A stretch of 64,000 bases of DNA from contig JASISA010000010.1 of assembly GCA_031771865.1 (NCBI GenBank), forward strand, positions 2,604,001 through 2,668,000, read 5' to 3'. The translations under genes were made by a program, and so were the position numbers. This document shows positions 31,857 through 41,888 of this stretch, piece after piece. Every line of letters starts with the position of its first letter. The first letter of the stretch is position 1. Source of the stretch: Nothophaeocryptopus gaeumannii. Its lineage: Eukaryota; Ascomycota; Dothideomycetes; Mycosphaerellales; Mycosphaerellaceae. Below the pieces are notes generated by a model. That model was given only the letters and a program-made list of their open reading frames with translations, searched no databases and had not been told where the DNA came from.

Positions 31857-33849
31857 CTACTCCAGCTCCGTCCGATCGTACTCGCTGCGGTAATGGAAAT
31901 CTGACAAGCCCTCGTTCCAAGGCTCGTTCGCGCTGAACATGCTGTCGTTGGCCTCCTTGCATACATATGCTGGGTCGCCCCTCATCAAGTCGTCTGACAG
32001 CCATTCGCCCTGCTTTCGATCCTTGGCGCCAGTGCCATCTTCCGTGGGCCAGAGGTTAATGTCGAACTCTTCGGAGTCTTCGGCGACGCGATCAACAATG
32101 CAGCCAGTCTTGTACAAGACGACATCACCCATTTTCCGGCTTCCACGATGCTCTTCTTTAATATGGTCGAGGTAGTAGTCGATCCCGTGGTAGACTCCGC
32201 TCTTGCCGCCCATGAAGACACAGAAAAGACACTTGAAGCTGTACTGGTGCTTCACAACCACCTTCTGCAAAACATGGCTCTTGGCCAAGAACGGCCATCG
32301 AAATTTAATCCCTTTCGAATCGACAGTGAACACGCGAGCATAGATATTGTCAGCATCCGAGCTGGTGAAGTTGCTTCGAAACGCGCATTTGCTGGCCGTG
32401 CATGCGAGATACTGCGCAGCATTGGCATAGGCCCCCGGATGCCGAGACCATGGCTCCACTTCTCGATTCTTGTGCAATGCGCCCTTGCGATCACCATTCT
32501 GCAGCTTCCACGCTCCTTTGCAGAACCCAAGATATTCATTCTCCGGATTCGGGGTGGGAACGACGGTAGACGCCATATGTTGGTGATGGACAGAATTGGA
32601 TCTGTTTGTGAGTACCGGAGACGGTGGTTGGAGGCTGGTTTGGGTGTTCTGTCGACTGACGCTGTGCATGCTTCCATCATCTGGAGCAAGTTGCACGGTT
32701 TCGCGACGCTCAACATTGGCCTTGGCGCCCCAGATCTCAGAGGGATCGTCTTCCCAGGCTTCATAGGTGAATCGCTGAGCAGGCTGCTTTACATTCTGGC
32801 TACCCGCATCGGCCTCAGGAGAAGGCTGAGACGGTGCGCTGGTCGGGCCTGTGTTGACTGGCGAGATAGAGTTGTTACGTTGCGGCTCTTCCGAAATGAC
32901 TGCTGGCACCAGCTTGTCCTTGTCACTCGCACTGTTCGTTCTCGTATGCTTCAAGAAGTGTAGTAGCGAGTTTCTCTTTCGGTGATGGGCGGCACGGGAA
33001 CCCGGCTCCTCTGCTCCAGATATCGTGTCCTCCTCTCCAGATGCTCCTGAAGCTCCCGAGGCGTCTCTTGAATGCGCGAACTCCCGCGTCCATGTCTTGT
33101 TCTTTTGAGGAGCGGCAGGGTGTTGCTGAATCTGCTGAGGAATGGAGAAAGCGCGGGAGGATCTGTTCTCGCTCGATCGCTTCGGCAGCGTCTGCGAATC
33201 TTGTGTTGGACTCACAAGGTCCAATGTACTCTTGCTGGAGCTCGGGCTGTGATGCGGTGGTTCCGGAGCATTCTGCTCTTCAGTCCCCGCAGTCAGCAGC
33301 CTCTGCTTGAACTCGTGAAGTATTGTGATTGTCCTGTCGCGTCCCACATCCACGGCATCTACCAGGTATGTGAAGTCGGTGATCTTGTGCTCATCGTCAA
33401 AGGCCGCATTGCGTAGCTTCCCCAGCAAGCTCGCCTGAAAGTGTATCGTCACCTGCTGCAGCTGTATGACGGCGAGAGAGTCTCCCTGATCGAACGCATT
33501 GCCAAATCTTGCTATGCCACGCTGCTTCTCCTTCTCGATCTCCTGTGGAGCCTGGTCGATGCTCTCTTCGAGTAGTCGCGGCGGCGGAGGAGCTCGTTTG
33601 AGGGCGCGTTTCTTCTTGGTCTTCTCAATGATGGCGCCTCCATCGCTGAAGGCTTGCTTGACCGCGTCGACGCAGGCCTGGAGTCATGTCTCAAGTCAGT
33701 ATCAGAGTGCATGTGGCTTCCCGTCGGCTTTCTTGTTCTTGCAAGGTAGTCGAACTCGAGACATCTGGTGCCGTCATGTCGGTAACACAGCACGCGAGAG
33801 TGGAGAGACCTACCGTGATGGTGACCTGGGCCTCTAATGCACCGTTCAT
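31857..33849 (-). CDS. conserved fungal protein of unknown function, 618 aa
   Basis: Exons 33814-33849 (12 codons, MNGALEAQVTIT) and 31857-33677, with a 136-bp intron (GTAGGT...CTCCAG), give 618 aa. The N-terminal about 120 residues are helical (ACVDAVKQAFSDGGAII, GDSLAVIQLQQVTIHFQASL, ITDFTYLVDAVDVGRDRT). A long Ser/Pro/Glu-rich disordered middle follows (about 150-390). The C-terminal about 220 residues look globular and contain Cys/His positions that could bind zinc: YLACTASKCAFRSNF, FKCLFCVFMGGKSG and YLDHIKEEH. The pattern recalls a lone C2H2-like finger in a larger fold. I do not recognise the family. Fungal proteins of this layout are often annotated only as hypothetical. No membrane segment or signal peptide is visible. 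Confidence 0.78.
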
Positions 33850-34686
33850 TGGGACCGGTTATTGTTCCGAAGGGATGTGCCATTCAACGGCACGGTATTT
33901 CTGTGCTCCTCAGTGCGCTGTAGTCAATGTCTGTGGTAACTACAAGCTTCGGTCAAGCAAGGAGGGCGAGGCTGGCCATGGTATTTGCGCAGCACCACAC
34001 AGTACAGCGCATCCGGTGTGAGGAGGTAGGCATGGCCCAGTAGGCGTGCTGCACACTGCATGTGATGCGGCGAAGTCGAGTCCAGCCCTCAAGCCGGCTT
34101 CAGCCTCACCCGCTGTTTCCCCTCCGCCATCGCCATCCGGACCAATGTCCTTTGAAACATAGGACGGGCGACACGATGGGTGTCAGAAGGAAGACTGACA
34201 TGAGACAGATGTAAGTGAATGAGTTTTGCTAGTCGCCACACTCCAGGGTTCACAAGGTTGTGCATCTCATCACATGAAGAACGAGACGCGCCAACGCTTG
34301 TGCATCTCAAGTGTCAGGCGAGCGTTTAATTCTATCACGCCTCCGCTGTCGGCTTCAGCTGTCAAGGATACATAATGTATGTATACATCAACACCCTATC
34401 GAGAGCCGTGCTGCTAGCCGAAGTAACGCTGGTCCGTGCTGAGTCAGGAATATAGCTAACCTACTATCGATACGACTTGTAAGATATCATGCTACGAGAG
34501 GTGATATACTCGGTGTATAGAGCAGAATAACGTTGATAGACCTCTAGCCTTGGCAGCCGTATCTACAATAGGCCTAGAGTGGAGGGCCTTTGCCCCCTGC
34601 GAAGGCACGGACCAGCGTCACTTCGGCTAACAGCACGCACTGTACCCGAAGGGCGAAATCATCATCTTCTGCCCGCACGCAGCAGC

Positions 34687-34727
34687 ACCGACCGACCGAC
34701 CGACCGTTGGCTTGGCTTGGCTTGGCT
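34687..34727 (+). repeat. adjacent microsatellites (ACCG)5 and (TTGGC)4
   Basis: Five perfect ACCG units (34687-34706) are followed directly by four TTGGC units and a final T (34707-34727). Both are in the non-coding region upstream of the TauD-type gene. Confidence 0.9.
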
Positions 34728-35064
34728 ATTCACTCACCGACCAACCGACGCCTGTCCACGCTACCTCAGGTATGACGGCCCTGCCTGGATTCCCCAATCG
34801 AGCTGCCGACCTCATGGCACGAGGCAGCACATCCCCGCCGCGGTGCATCGCATCATCCGGCCTTTGGATACGCAATTCGCTGCAGCACCAAAGAACCAGC
34901 ACGCAATCATCGTCTCTCACGCTGTATTTGAGCCGCTATCCTGGCGTACCTGACATTCCGACAATGCAAAGCTGGTCCTTCTTACGCAACAAGCTTGCCA
35001 AATTGAACGAGGAAGCTCGCGACTGCCCGTCTCGACTGAACGTTGCCCGATAGCTCTTTGTCTG

Positions 35065-35073
35065 GTATATAAG
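35065..35073 (+). promoter_or_regulatory. TATA-like element of the dioxygenase gene
   Basis: GTATATAAG lies about 155 bp upstream of the dioxygenase ATG and 25 bp upstream of the upstream-ORF ATG. It is the clearest TATA-like match seen near a gene start in this window; assignment is by position only. Confidence 0.45.
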
Positions 35074-35097
35074 CTTCTCTCCTCGCCTAATCGCACC

Positions 35098-35217
35098 ATG
35101 GACTCCATCCTCACATACGGTCTTGGACTGCTTCTCTATACCACACTCAAGACTGCCGAGGACCATCGACTCAGATCTTCAATCAACAACCTCAGACTAT
35201 TGGTGGCAAAGCTCTAA
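35098..35217 (+). CDS. possible 39-aa upstream ORF
   Basis: ATG at 35098 to TAA at 35215-35217, ending nine bases before the dioxygenase start codon. The context of its ATG (TCGCACCATGG) is good, better matched to a Kozak consensus than many starts here. The peptide begins MDSILTYGLGLLLYTTLKTA and is hydrophobic in its first half. It could regulate translation of the main ORF, or it may lie upstream of the real transcription start, since the TATA-like box is only 25 bp away. Confidence 0.35.
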   Translation: MDSILTYGLGLLLYTTLKTAEDHRLRSSINNLRLLVAKL

Positions 35218-35226
35218 TCGTTCACC

Positions 35227-36539
35227 ATGGCTCCCACGGCCTTGACCGAGCAGCCGGTTGATGTCCCGACCTTCAACTACAAGAACCCTTCCAAGGCCAT
35301 CTTCCCGGATGGTATCAAAACCAGCGGACAGACTTCTCCCAATTACGATCAGATCAAGCCATATGAAGCGTTCCCACAGGAGATCACAGGGCCAACGGTT
35401 TGGAAGTCTGAAGATTACCAGAACAACCCAGAGCGATGGGTCCACCGGTTTAGCGAGGAGGAAGTCGAGGAGTTGAACAAGGCTGCTGATGATTTCTTGG
35501 CCTCCGGCACGCCCATGACCGGAATCACGAAGGTGGGTCTATTGTTCAAGTGAAGATCGATCGCATTCTGCTGACTTTTATCTGCCAGGCCAAGTTCCCT
35601 CTGCCAAAGATGGCCGACCAGCTCGAATCGATGCGGAGAGAAATCATCAATGGCAAAGGCTTCATCCTCTTCAAAGGCTTGCCAGTGCAAGCCTGGGGCA
35701 ACCACAAGAGCGCTGTGGCATACATGGGTCTAGGCACATATCTCGGGTACTTTGTTTCACAAAACGGACTGGGCCACGTTCTCGGCCACGTGAAGGTGAG
35801 ACAACGCACACAGAGTACATTTCCGAGTCTACGATCACTAACATATCGTTTCCAGGACACCGGAGCCGACCCAACACAAATCGACAAAGTCCGCATCTAC
35901 CGAACCACCGCCCGTCAATTCTTCCATGCCGATGACTGCGATGTCGTAGGCCTCCTATGCATCGCCAAGTCCCTCGAAGGCGGCGAGAGTGATATCGTCA
36001 GTGTACACCACGTCTTCAACACCTTGCAGAAGGAGCGACCGGATATCGTCAAGACACTCTGCGAACCGAACTGGTACTTCGACCGAAAGGGAGAGGTCTC
36101 CGTCGGTCAAGAGCAATGGACCAAGCAGCCTGTGTTCTACCTGGAGACTGGCGACGACGGTCGTTTGTACTGTAAATGGGATCCGTACTACGTCAAGTCC
36201 CTCACTCGGTTCTCCGATAAAGGACTCATTCCTGGTTTGACCGAGGCGCAAAAGGAGGCTGCGCAGGTGTTGGAGGATACTTGCATGCGCTTGAGTCTGC
36301 ATATGATTCTCGATATCGGCGACATTCAGTTCTTGAGCAATGCGCATGTGCTGCACTCGAGAACGGCGTATAAGGACTACCCACCGCCGCACCCCAGACG
36401 TCATTTGATGAGGCTGTGGTTGGCTACACCGGAGGATGAGGGTGGTTGGAAGTTGCCATTCTCTGACTCTGCGCACAAGAAGCGTGGTGGTGTGCAGGTC
36501 AATGATACTGCTCCACGGGCTCCGATTGATGCTGAATAG
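35227..36539 (+). CDS. TauD/TfdA-family Fe(II)/2-oxoglutarate dioxygenase
   Basis: Three exons, 35227-35532, 35589-35795 and 35856-36539, with introns of 56 bp (GTGGGT...TGCCAG) and 60 bp (GTGAGA...TTCCAG), give 398 aa. The metal-binding facial triad is visible: His195 and Asp197 in RQFFHADDCDVVGLL, and the distal His near 337 in NAHVLHSRTAYKD. The 2-oxoglutarate-binding Arg is likely in HPRRHLMRLWLA. The domain starts after an N-terminal region with WKSEDYQNNPERWVHRFSE. These enzymes hydroxylate small substrates such as taurine, sulfonates or gamma-butyrobetaine-like compounds; the fungal members of this subgroup have few known substrates. There is no targeting signal. Intron 2 is a multiple of three with no stop. 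Confidence 0.9.
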
Positions 36540-36821
36540 AAGTTTTCAAGGTCAGTTTAGATTCATGTAAATACCAAGACTCATGATTTCTCAGATGCGT
36601 CATATGATGCCTTAGTTCACTTCGCTGTCACCTGCAAATCTCGTCCGCGAATGCAGATGGGCATCTGCATCTTTCATTTGCATTTCGCGGTGCACTTAAA
36701 TTATCACTCACAGACGCCAAGCGTCTACCTGTTTTGGGCAAAGACATTCTACGCCTCCATTCGACCATCATATCTCCCGAGGACATATTAAGACAACTTG
36801 AGCAGTCTCAACAAGTCCGCA
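36540..36821. other. intergenic
   Basis: A 282-bp interval between the dioxygenase stop and the BTB-like pseudogene. Nothing was recognised. Confidence 0.45.
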
Positions 36822-37648
36822 ATGGATGTTGTGGATCCGTCGATTAACCCACAGGATTACCTTTTCGTCGAGACCCATGATGGAGACTACGTGTTCCATC
36901 GTGAAATGATCGAAGGCCATGGCGACAAATTTGAGGCGCCGTTCATATCCAACACGAGCGACCATCTAAATCGGAGATTGGACTTGACTGAATTGACAAG
37001 TCATGTCCACAAGTGTGATCTACGCGTCTACTTCAACTACCTCCATGGGGGCTACTTTGATAATGCAATTGGCATGAGAGATGAAACAGAGGTGATCAAT
37101 GGAAAGCAGATCGACTCTTTGACATGACGGATGTCGACCTCCTCGCTCAGTTGATAGGGGATGCCAGAGGCCAAGATGATGCGATTGATGCGATGCTCGC
37201 AATTTATCGGCACCCAGATGGCGATGATCGCTGGCTCCCAGACTATGAAGCCATCAGAAAAGCATACGCCAAAACCAATCCCGGATCCGCTCTCCGCAAG
37301 CTTATTGTCGATGTGCATGTCTGGGCAAAATAAATTCCAAACGAGTCGAATGGCCTCAACAAAGATTTCCTCCATGATCTGAATCAGGGACTTGACAAGC
37401 GGCTTGCAGAAGAGCAGCAACCGGGACGGATATATCCGATCGTCCAAGCCAAGATGGCCCTTTACGCCAGCAAGTCATCGACATCGACGACTTCTGCTCG
37501 TAAGAACGCCAACGCGAAAACACCGGGATCAACCATACCGCCCTACGTCAAAGCCTGCGACTACCACATTCACGGACTGAACGGCGAGTGCGGCAACAAG
37601 AAGCGCAAGCGAACACTTGAGGACGAGGCTGAAAGGGATAGAGGTTGA
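36822..37648 (+). pseudogene. BTB/POZ-like gene disabled by a frameshift and a stop
   Basis: Frame 1 from the ATG at 36822 encodes MDVVDPSINPQDYLFVETHD and HREMIEGHGDKFEAPF, resembling the start of a fungal BTB/POZ-type protein, and ends at a TGA at 37125-37127. The continuation is in the next frame (LAQLIGDARGQDDAIDAML, AIRKAYAKTNPGSALRKLIV), which matches the usual C-terminal part of these proteins. It stops at TAA 37331-37333, after which the same frame stays open to 37648 (DFLHDLNQGLDKRLAEEQ, and a Lys/Arg-rich end KKRKRTLEDEAERD). One frameshift plus one in-frame stop thus divide an otherwise continuous protein of about 275 residues. No introns with GT/AG boundaries fit these breaks. A sequencing error could explain one lesion but less easily both. 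Confidence 0.68.
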
Positions 37649-38155
37649 GAAAGCCCATCGAGCATGCCACTCCTTCATCTCGTGATCCCCGTCCCAGATA
37701 ACACCAAGGACTCAAAAGGCCAGAGTAGCTGCATGCGGGCGAGCTGCTAGCACTCTCTGAGCAAATGTTCGATGACAAAGGTAAGCATACGAACATTGTC
37801 CTTTTAAACCGTACCAGACCAGGAATACCTGCCACAATAGTGTGGGAATCAAAAAGAAACAGACGTCTAAAGGGTAGCACGTTGTTCAAGTGAGACGACA
37901 AGCTCACAAGTAAGCCAGCACAGACGGTCATGAAGAGGAAGGGCTTCTCAGCTGACATTTCCGGGTAAAACCAGGAGAGACAACAGTCAACAACCCCGAT
38001 CCTCAAGCACAGATACATCGGAAAGGGTCGAGAACACTGGTGACGGGAGCCTAGAAAGCGATTCCACATGATAGATAGCGGGGACAAAAAGCGTCATGTC
38101 ATTCTTATTCTATCTCATACACCAAACACCTCTCAGCACTTTCCCATCGGGCGGC
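37649..38155. other. intergenic
   Basis: A 507-bp interval. A 179-codon minus-strand ORF crosses it, but it overlaps the BTB-like pseudogene, is Cys/Ser/Leu-rich without pattern and is probably chance. Confidence 0.45.
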
Positions 38156-39284
38156 TTACCACGTCCTCGGGAACACATCATACCCATTCCTCTCCCCACC
38201 ACTCAACATCGACAGCTCGCCATTAGAGCCACGAACGATGTCCTCGAAGCTAGAACGCAAGTCAGCACATCATCCTGTCCAGGGTCAGGACGAAAAGCAG
38301 CGGCTAAGGTAGATACTCACCAACTCTGAAACATACAATACTCCATCTCATCCGTATAAATCCTCCTCGTATACTCCGCCTCCTCATGATCAATCTTAAT
38401 CGTTTTCGTCCCCCTCCCCGCCGCAGCAGCATCGGCCGTCAATTGCGCCTCAATGCATCGATCCATCGCCCCGAATAAAAATGTCGCGGCATCGACGCTT
38501 TTGCCGACTGTGAGGATCCCGTGGTTTTGCAAGATGACAGCTTTGTTCTTTCCGAGGGCTTTGGCGATCCGTCGTCCTTCTTCATGGGCGAGCACGATGC
38601 CGCCGAAGTTCTCGTAGATGGCGTGGTCACCGTAGAAACGGCAGGCGTCTTGATTAATAGGCTCAAGTTTACACCCGAGCGCGCTGAATGCTTTGGTGGG
38701 CAGGGAGTGGCAATGCACTGCAGCGAGGACATCTGGCCGAGCCTTATGGACTGCGGCATGAATTGCGAAACCGGCAGGGTTGATGGCGTGCATGTTTCCT
38801 TCAGGTTGGACGATACCTTCTTCGTCGACGAGACAGAGGTCGTCTGGGCGGATGTAGCGGAAAGATTTGCAGAAGGGGTTTATCCAGAAGTGGTCGGGTT
38901 TGATGGGGTCGCGGACTGTGATGTGGCCTCCTGCTCCCTCGTTGTTGTAGCTAGGATGGAGAGTCAGCATCTGTATGTAGTTGCGGATGGCTTATAGTCT
39001 TTGGCCGCTTACCCATTGATCCCGAGCCAGCGGATTGCTGCTGCTGCATGGAGCTTTCTAAAGGCACGCTCGTCGAGTGGATTGTCGAAGGTTGGGATCC
39101 GGACTTGCTTGACAGGAGAGGTCTGGGCTCCGGAAATGGGATGAGGGCCGTAGACGAACTTGTCAAGGGTACGGTCGCCTGTTGTTTTGCGGAGGTGAGC
39201 GGCACGTTCATCACCGGTCAAGTGCTCGATCGACGTATAAGTGTTGCCATTGCTAGCAGGTTGGTCGATTGGTGCTGGTGCCAT
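38156..39284 (-). CDS. class II aldolase/adducin domain protein
   Basis: Three exons, 39013-39284, 38321-38950 and 38156-38249, with introns of 62 bp (GTAAGC...CCTAG) and 71 bp (GTGAGT...TCTAG), give 331 aa. The aldolase/adducin head domain is plain: RWLGINGYNNEGAGGHITVR, then FWINPFCKSFRYIRPDDL, the metal-ligand stretch AAVHCHSLPTKAF, the later His in LQNHGILTVGKSVDAA, and FLFGAMDRCIEAQL. The zinc-binding histidines of sugar-phosphate aldolases are present, so catalysis is possible, although fungal members of this adducin-type group have no settled substrate. The last exon adds CFEDIVRGSNGELSMLSG and an aromatic end, found only by splicing; without it the protein would end early at QSW. No signal peptide. 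Confidence 0.9.
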
Positions 39285-40190
39285 GACGGGTGGATCTTCT
39301 TCGATATGTGTTTTCAGTCGAGATGTAGATATCTAATGTGTAGAACAGCGACGGCTGGAAAGAGGTCAGCACGAAAGCAGTTGCTCATGAACTGATATAT
39401 CCGCCCTCAGCATGTTGATAATCAGTATCCCCGCACAGGTGAGCTGCGAGCTCGGCTGCAACATATGCAAAGTACCCGAGTATAATTTTCGAATGACCTA
39501 TCAGACCCTTACAATTGTTGAAAGGCTCATGGATTGCTAGTTCTGGTGATACACTTTTGCCAGCTCCAGGAACTACATTTCGTTCGGGCAAAATGTTCAA
39601 AGCTTAGCATATGAATTGGCCTCCGATCAGGTCAGTCGGTTGTCAGTCAGCATACTGTCTCAGCTGCAATTTTTGATTCTTCTCGAATGGCAAATGCGGA
39701 CGGAGCGGATATTGAGGATTTGACTTCGAGTCTGTAAATGTTTCCAGTTCAGGTTTGACGATAAAGAGGACCAAAGCGGTAATGAGGGACTTCGTCCACG
39801 GTATCTCCATGGGCGAATAATCAAATGGGAGTGCGAGCCATGGCTTCAGAGTCAGATGCCTGAGAGGCTGATGCTGATTCAAGTCAAGAAGGCGGAGACG
39901 GAGACGGTTGGGGTATCGAGCTTTTCTTGAGGCGAAGATACGGGGAGGGGGTTGGGGAGCGAAGAAGGTGAAGTCGTGAAAGTCTGACGGAGAGTGTTGG
40001 CCGCAGTGGCTGCTAAATTAATTCTCGCCGCTGTTGGGCTGATTTGATGGGCTCGGCTCTGAGCTTGATTGGGCTGACCATCAAAGAGCGTCAAAGCTCC
40101 GCAACATAGCTTCGAGACCTCCAAGGCCTCTACCTCGTCTCTCCCCTACACTTACGCCATGTAGGAGCCACAAGGCTTGAAGCATACACC
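39285..40190. other. intergenic
   Basis: A 906-bp interval between divergent genes (aldolase-like, minus; VPS51, plus). Short ORFs only. It should include both promoters. A C/T-rich stretch lies close to the VPS51 start. Confidence 0.5.
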
Positions 40191-40961
40191 ATGTCGACCA
40201 TAGCATCTCCTCGACCGTCCATCACACTCTCCTCCCGGCGAACGTCAACCTCAACCGACAATACCGTTCTCTCCAACACTTCCAAACCTGCCTCATCCGC
40301 GGCCGAACGAGGCAGTCTTCGCCGCAACCGTGCAGCTCTACGAGACTACTACAACCTCAAGAAAGATGCCGAAGCCGACAGCACAGCGCCCCCAACTCCG
40401 ACTCTTGATGCTGAGCAAGAATCAGACCTCGACAAGCCCGGATTTGACCCGGTAGCCTACGTTCAACATTTACTCGCAACCGAAGGTTTAGAAGGGGTCC
40501 TACGCGTCGAAGCCGGTCTAGTTTCAGATATCAGAAGCCTAGATGGCGAGAAGAAAGCCTTGGTATATGACAATTACAGCAAACTGATTGCGGCTACGGA
40601 CACGATTCGGAGCATGAGAGAAAAGATGGATCCCATGACACCGACAACTAGTACACTGAGCCCAGCTATTGGTCATATCGCGGAGACGGCTAGTGGGTTG
40701 ATGGAGCAAATGAGAAAGGCACATGGCGGGACAGAGGCTGGCAAGGTGAATGAGCTGGACAAGAGTAGGAAGCAAGAGACTGTGAAGTGGGTTCTTGAAG
40801 CGCCAGGGCGAATTGAGAACATGGCGCGCGATGAGCACTTAGAAGATGCGAGGCAAGAATGGAAGAGAGTGGAGGAGATTCTGTCGAAGTGGCAGGGTGT
40901 TCAGGGCGTGGATGAGGTGCGCACCGCGTGTCTGAAGGCGCTTGGGGATGAAGATGGCTGA
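40191..40961 (+). CDS. VPS51: GARP complex subunit Vps51
   Basis: A single exon of 256 aa. The N-terminal about 50 residues are Ser/Thr/Arg-rich and disordered. The Vps51 signature follows: RRNRAALRDYYNLKKDAE, then FDPVAYVQHLLATEGLEGVL and the conserved KALVYDNYSKLIAATDTIR, continuing SMREKMDPM. The remainder is helical and charged. Fungal Vps51 proteins are this short, unlike metazoan ones. The protein binds the t-SNARE Tlg1 and, with Vps52, Vps53 and Vps54, tethers endosome-derived vesicles at the trans-Golgi network. The start is well placed (ACACCATGTC). Confidence 0.93.
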   Translation: MSTIASPRPSITLSSRRTSTSTDNTVLSNTSKPASSAAERGSLRRNRAALRDYYNLKKDAEADSTAPPTPTLDAEQESDLDKPGFDPVAYVQHLLATEGLEGVLRVEAGLVSDIRSLDGEKKALVYDNYSKLIAATDTIRSMREKMDPMTPTTSTLSPAIGHIAETASGLMEQMRKAHGGTEAGKVNELDKSRKQETVKWVLEAPGRIENMARDEHLEDARQEWKRVEEILSKWQGVQGVDEVRTACLKALGDEDG

Positions 40962-41888
40962 GGCCTGCACGACTCAATTGTCTACTGCCACTGGATATCG
41001 AAGCCACTTCGACGGATGCCCGCATGCTCGAGGCTTTAGATGTCCCTTAAGCCTCTAGGACCGCATAGTTTCCACACCAGCGTAGACCTCTGGTCGTCTC
41101 TCTGGCTCTTGATGTCTTTTGTGCATTCTTGGATATCTTGGACCCCTTCGCAAAGGACAAGACCGACTTGAGCGCCTTTTGATTGCGAAAGTGCGGGACC
41201 GAATGAGCAAGTTCGTGAATGCAGCTATCCTACAGGCATGTTCCGTGAAGATCTGGTCTACTTCCACAATCAAGCTTTCTTGAGGCTCTGCGCTGGATGC
41301 ACAAAGAGCCCCGAAGGATCAAGTGATCCTGCTTCCTTTACAACGCCACGATCATCACAATATGATAATGTAAACCACCGATTAGCGAATGCGACCTGTC
41401 GCTAACAGGTGTTCATTTGTTCGTGGACACAGCCCGTCAAGTACGACCATACAATCGCAGCTTCTCGCGACCATTGTCTTGGATGACCAGCAAAGCTTGT
41501 GCCCCAATCGAGCCCTAATGAAGCGCACTAGCTTCGAGTAACAGCCTATTCTGCTAGTATGGTGACCAGAGCTAATGGGCAATGACCGTGTGCACCGCTT
41601 CCATCGCAGGAAGTTGCCGTCGCCAATGAAGCCTGTCTTCGCTTTCTGGACTACTCACGCCTAGCCATCCATTAGGTAGCGTAAGCTGATGGCACCCTCA
41701 GCTTCGTTCAGCCCTCGCTCAATTACGATACGACCCTGCACATCCTCGAAGCTTTTGCAGGTTTGTATAAAGAAAGAGTCGACTGTATGTGAGTGTCAAC
41801 AGCTCGCTCCCGTATCTCCGCACTCCATTCATCACATTCACCCTTGATCTCATTATACGAATCCTTACATTGGCACAATTTCTTCAAG
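40962..41888. other. intergenic
   Basis: A 927-bp interval between VPS51 and the O-methyltransferase. Short ORFs only; no recognisable gene. The last about 130 bp contain the O-methyltransferase leader. Confidence 0.45.

Larger units (their letters stand above)
33850..35226. other. 1.38-kb intergenic region with microsatellites and TauD promoter
   Basis: No gene was recognised. The interval contains two adjoining simple repeats at 34687-34727, a TATA-like GTATATAAG at 35065-35073, and a 39-codon upstream ORF at 35098-35217 before the dioxygenase start. Confidence 0.5.

Noticed and set aside
33512..33883. 123-codon minus-strand ORF over the 5' end of the 618-aa gene
   Set aside because: The spliced model with a 12-codon first exon and GTAGGT/CTCCAG sites gives a better N-terminus.
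37548..38087. 179-codon minus-strand ORF
   Set aside because: It overlaps the BTB-like pseudogene in antisense and shows no protein-like pattern.
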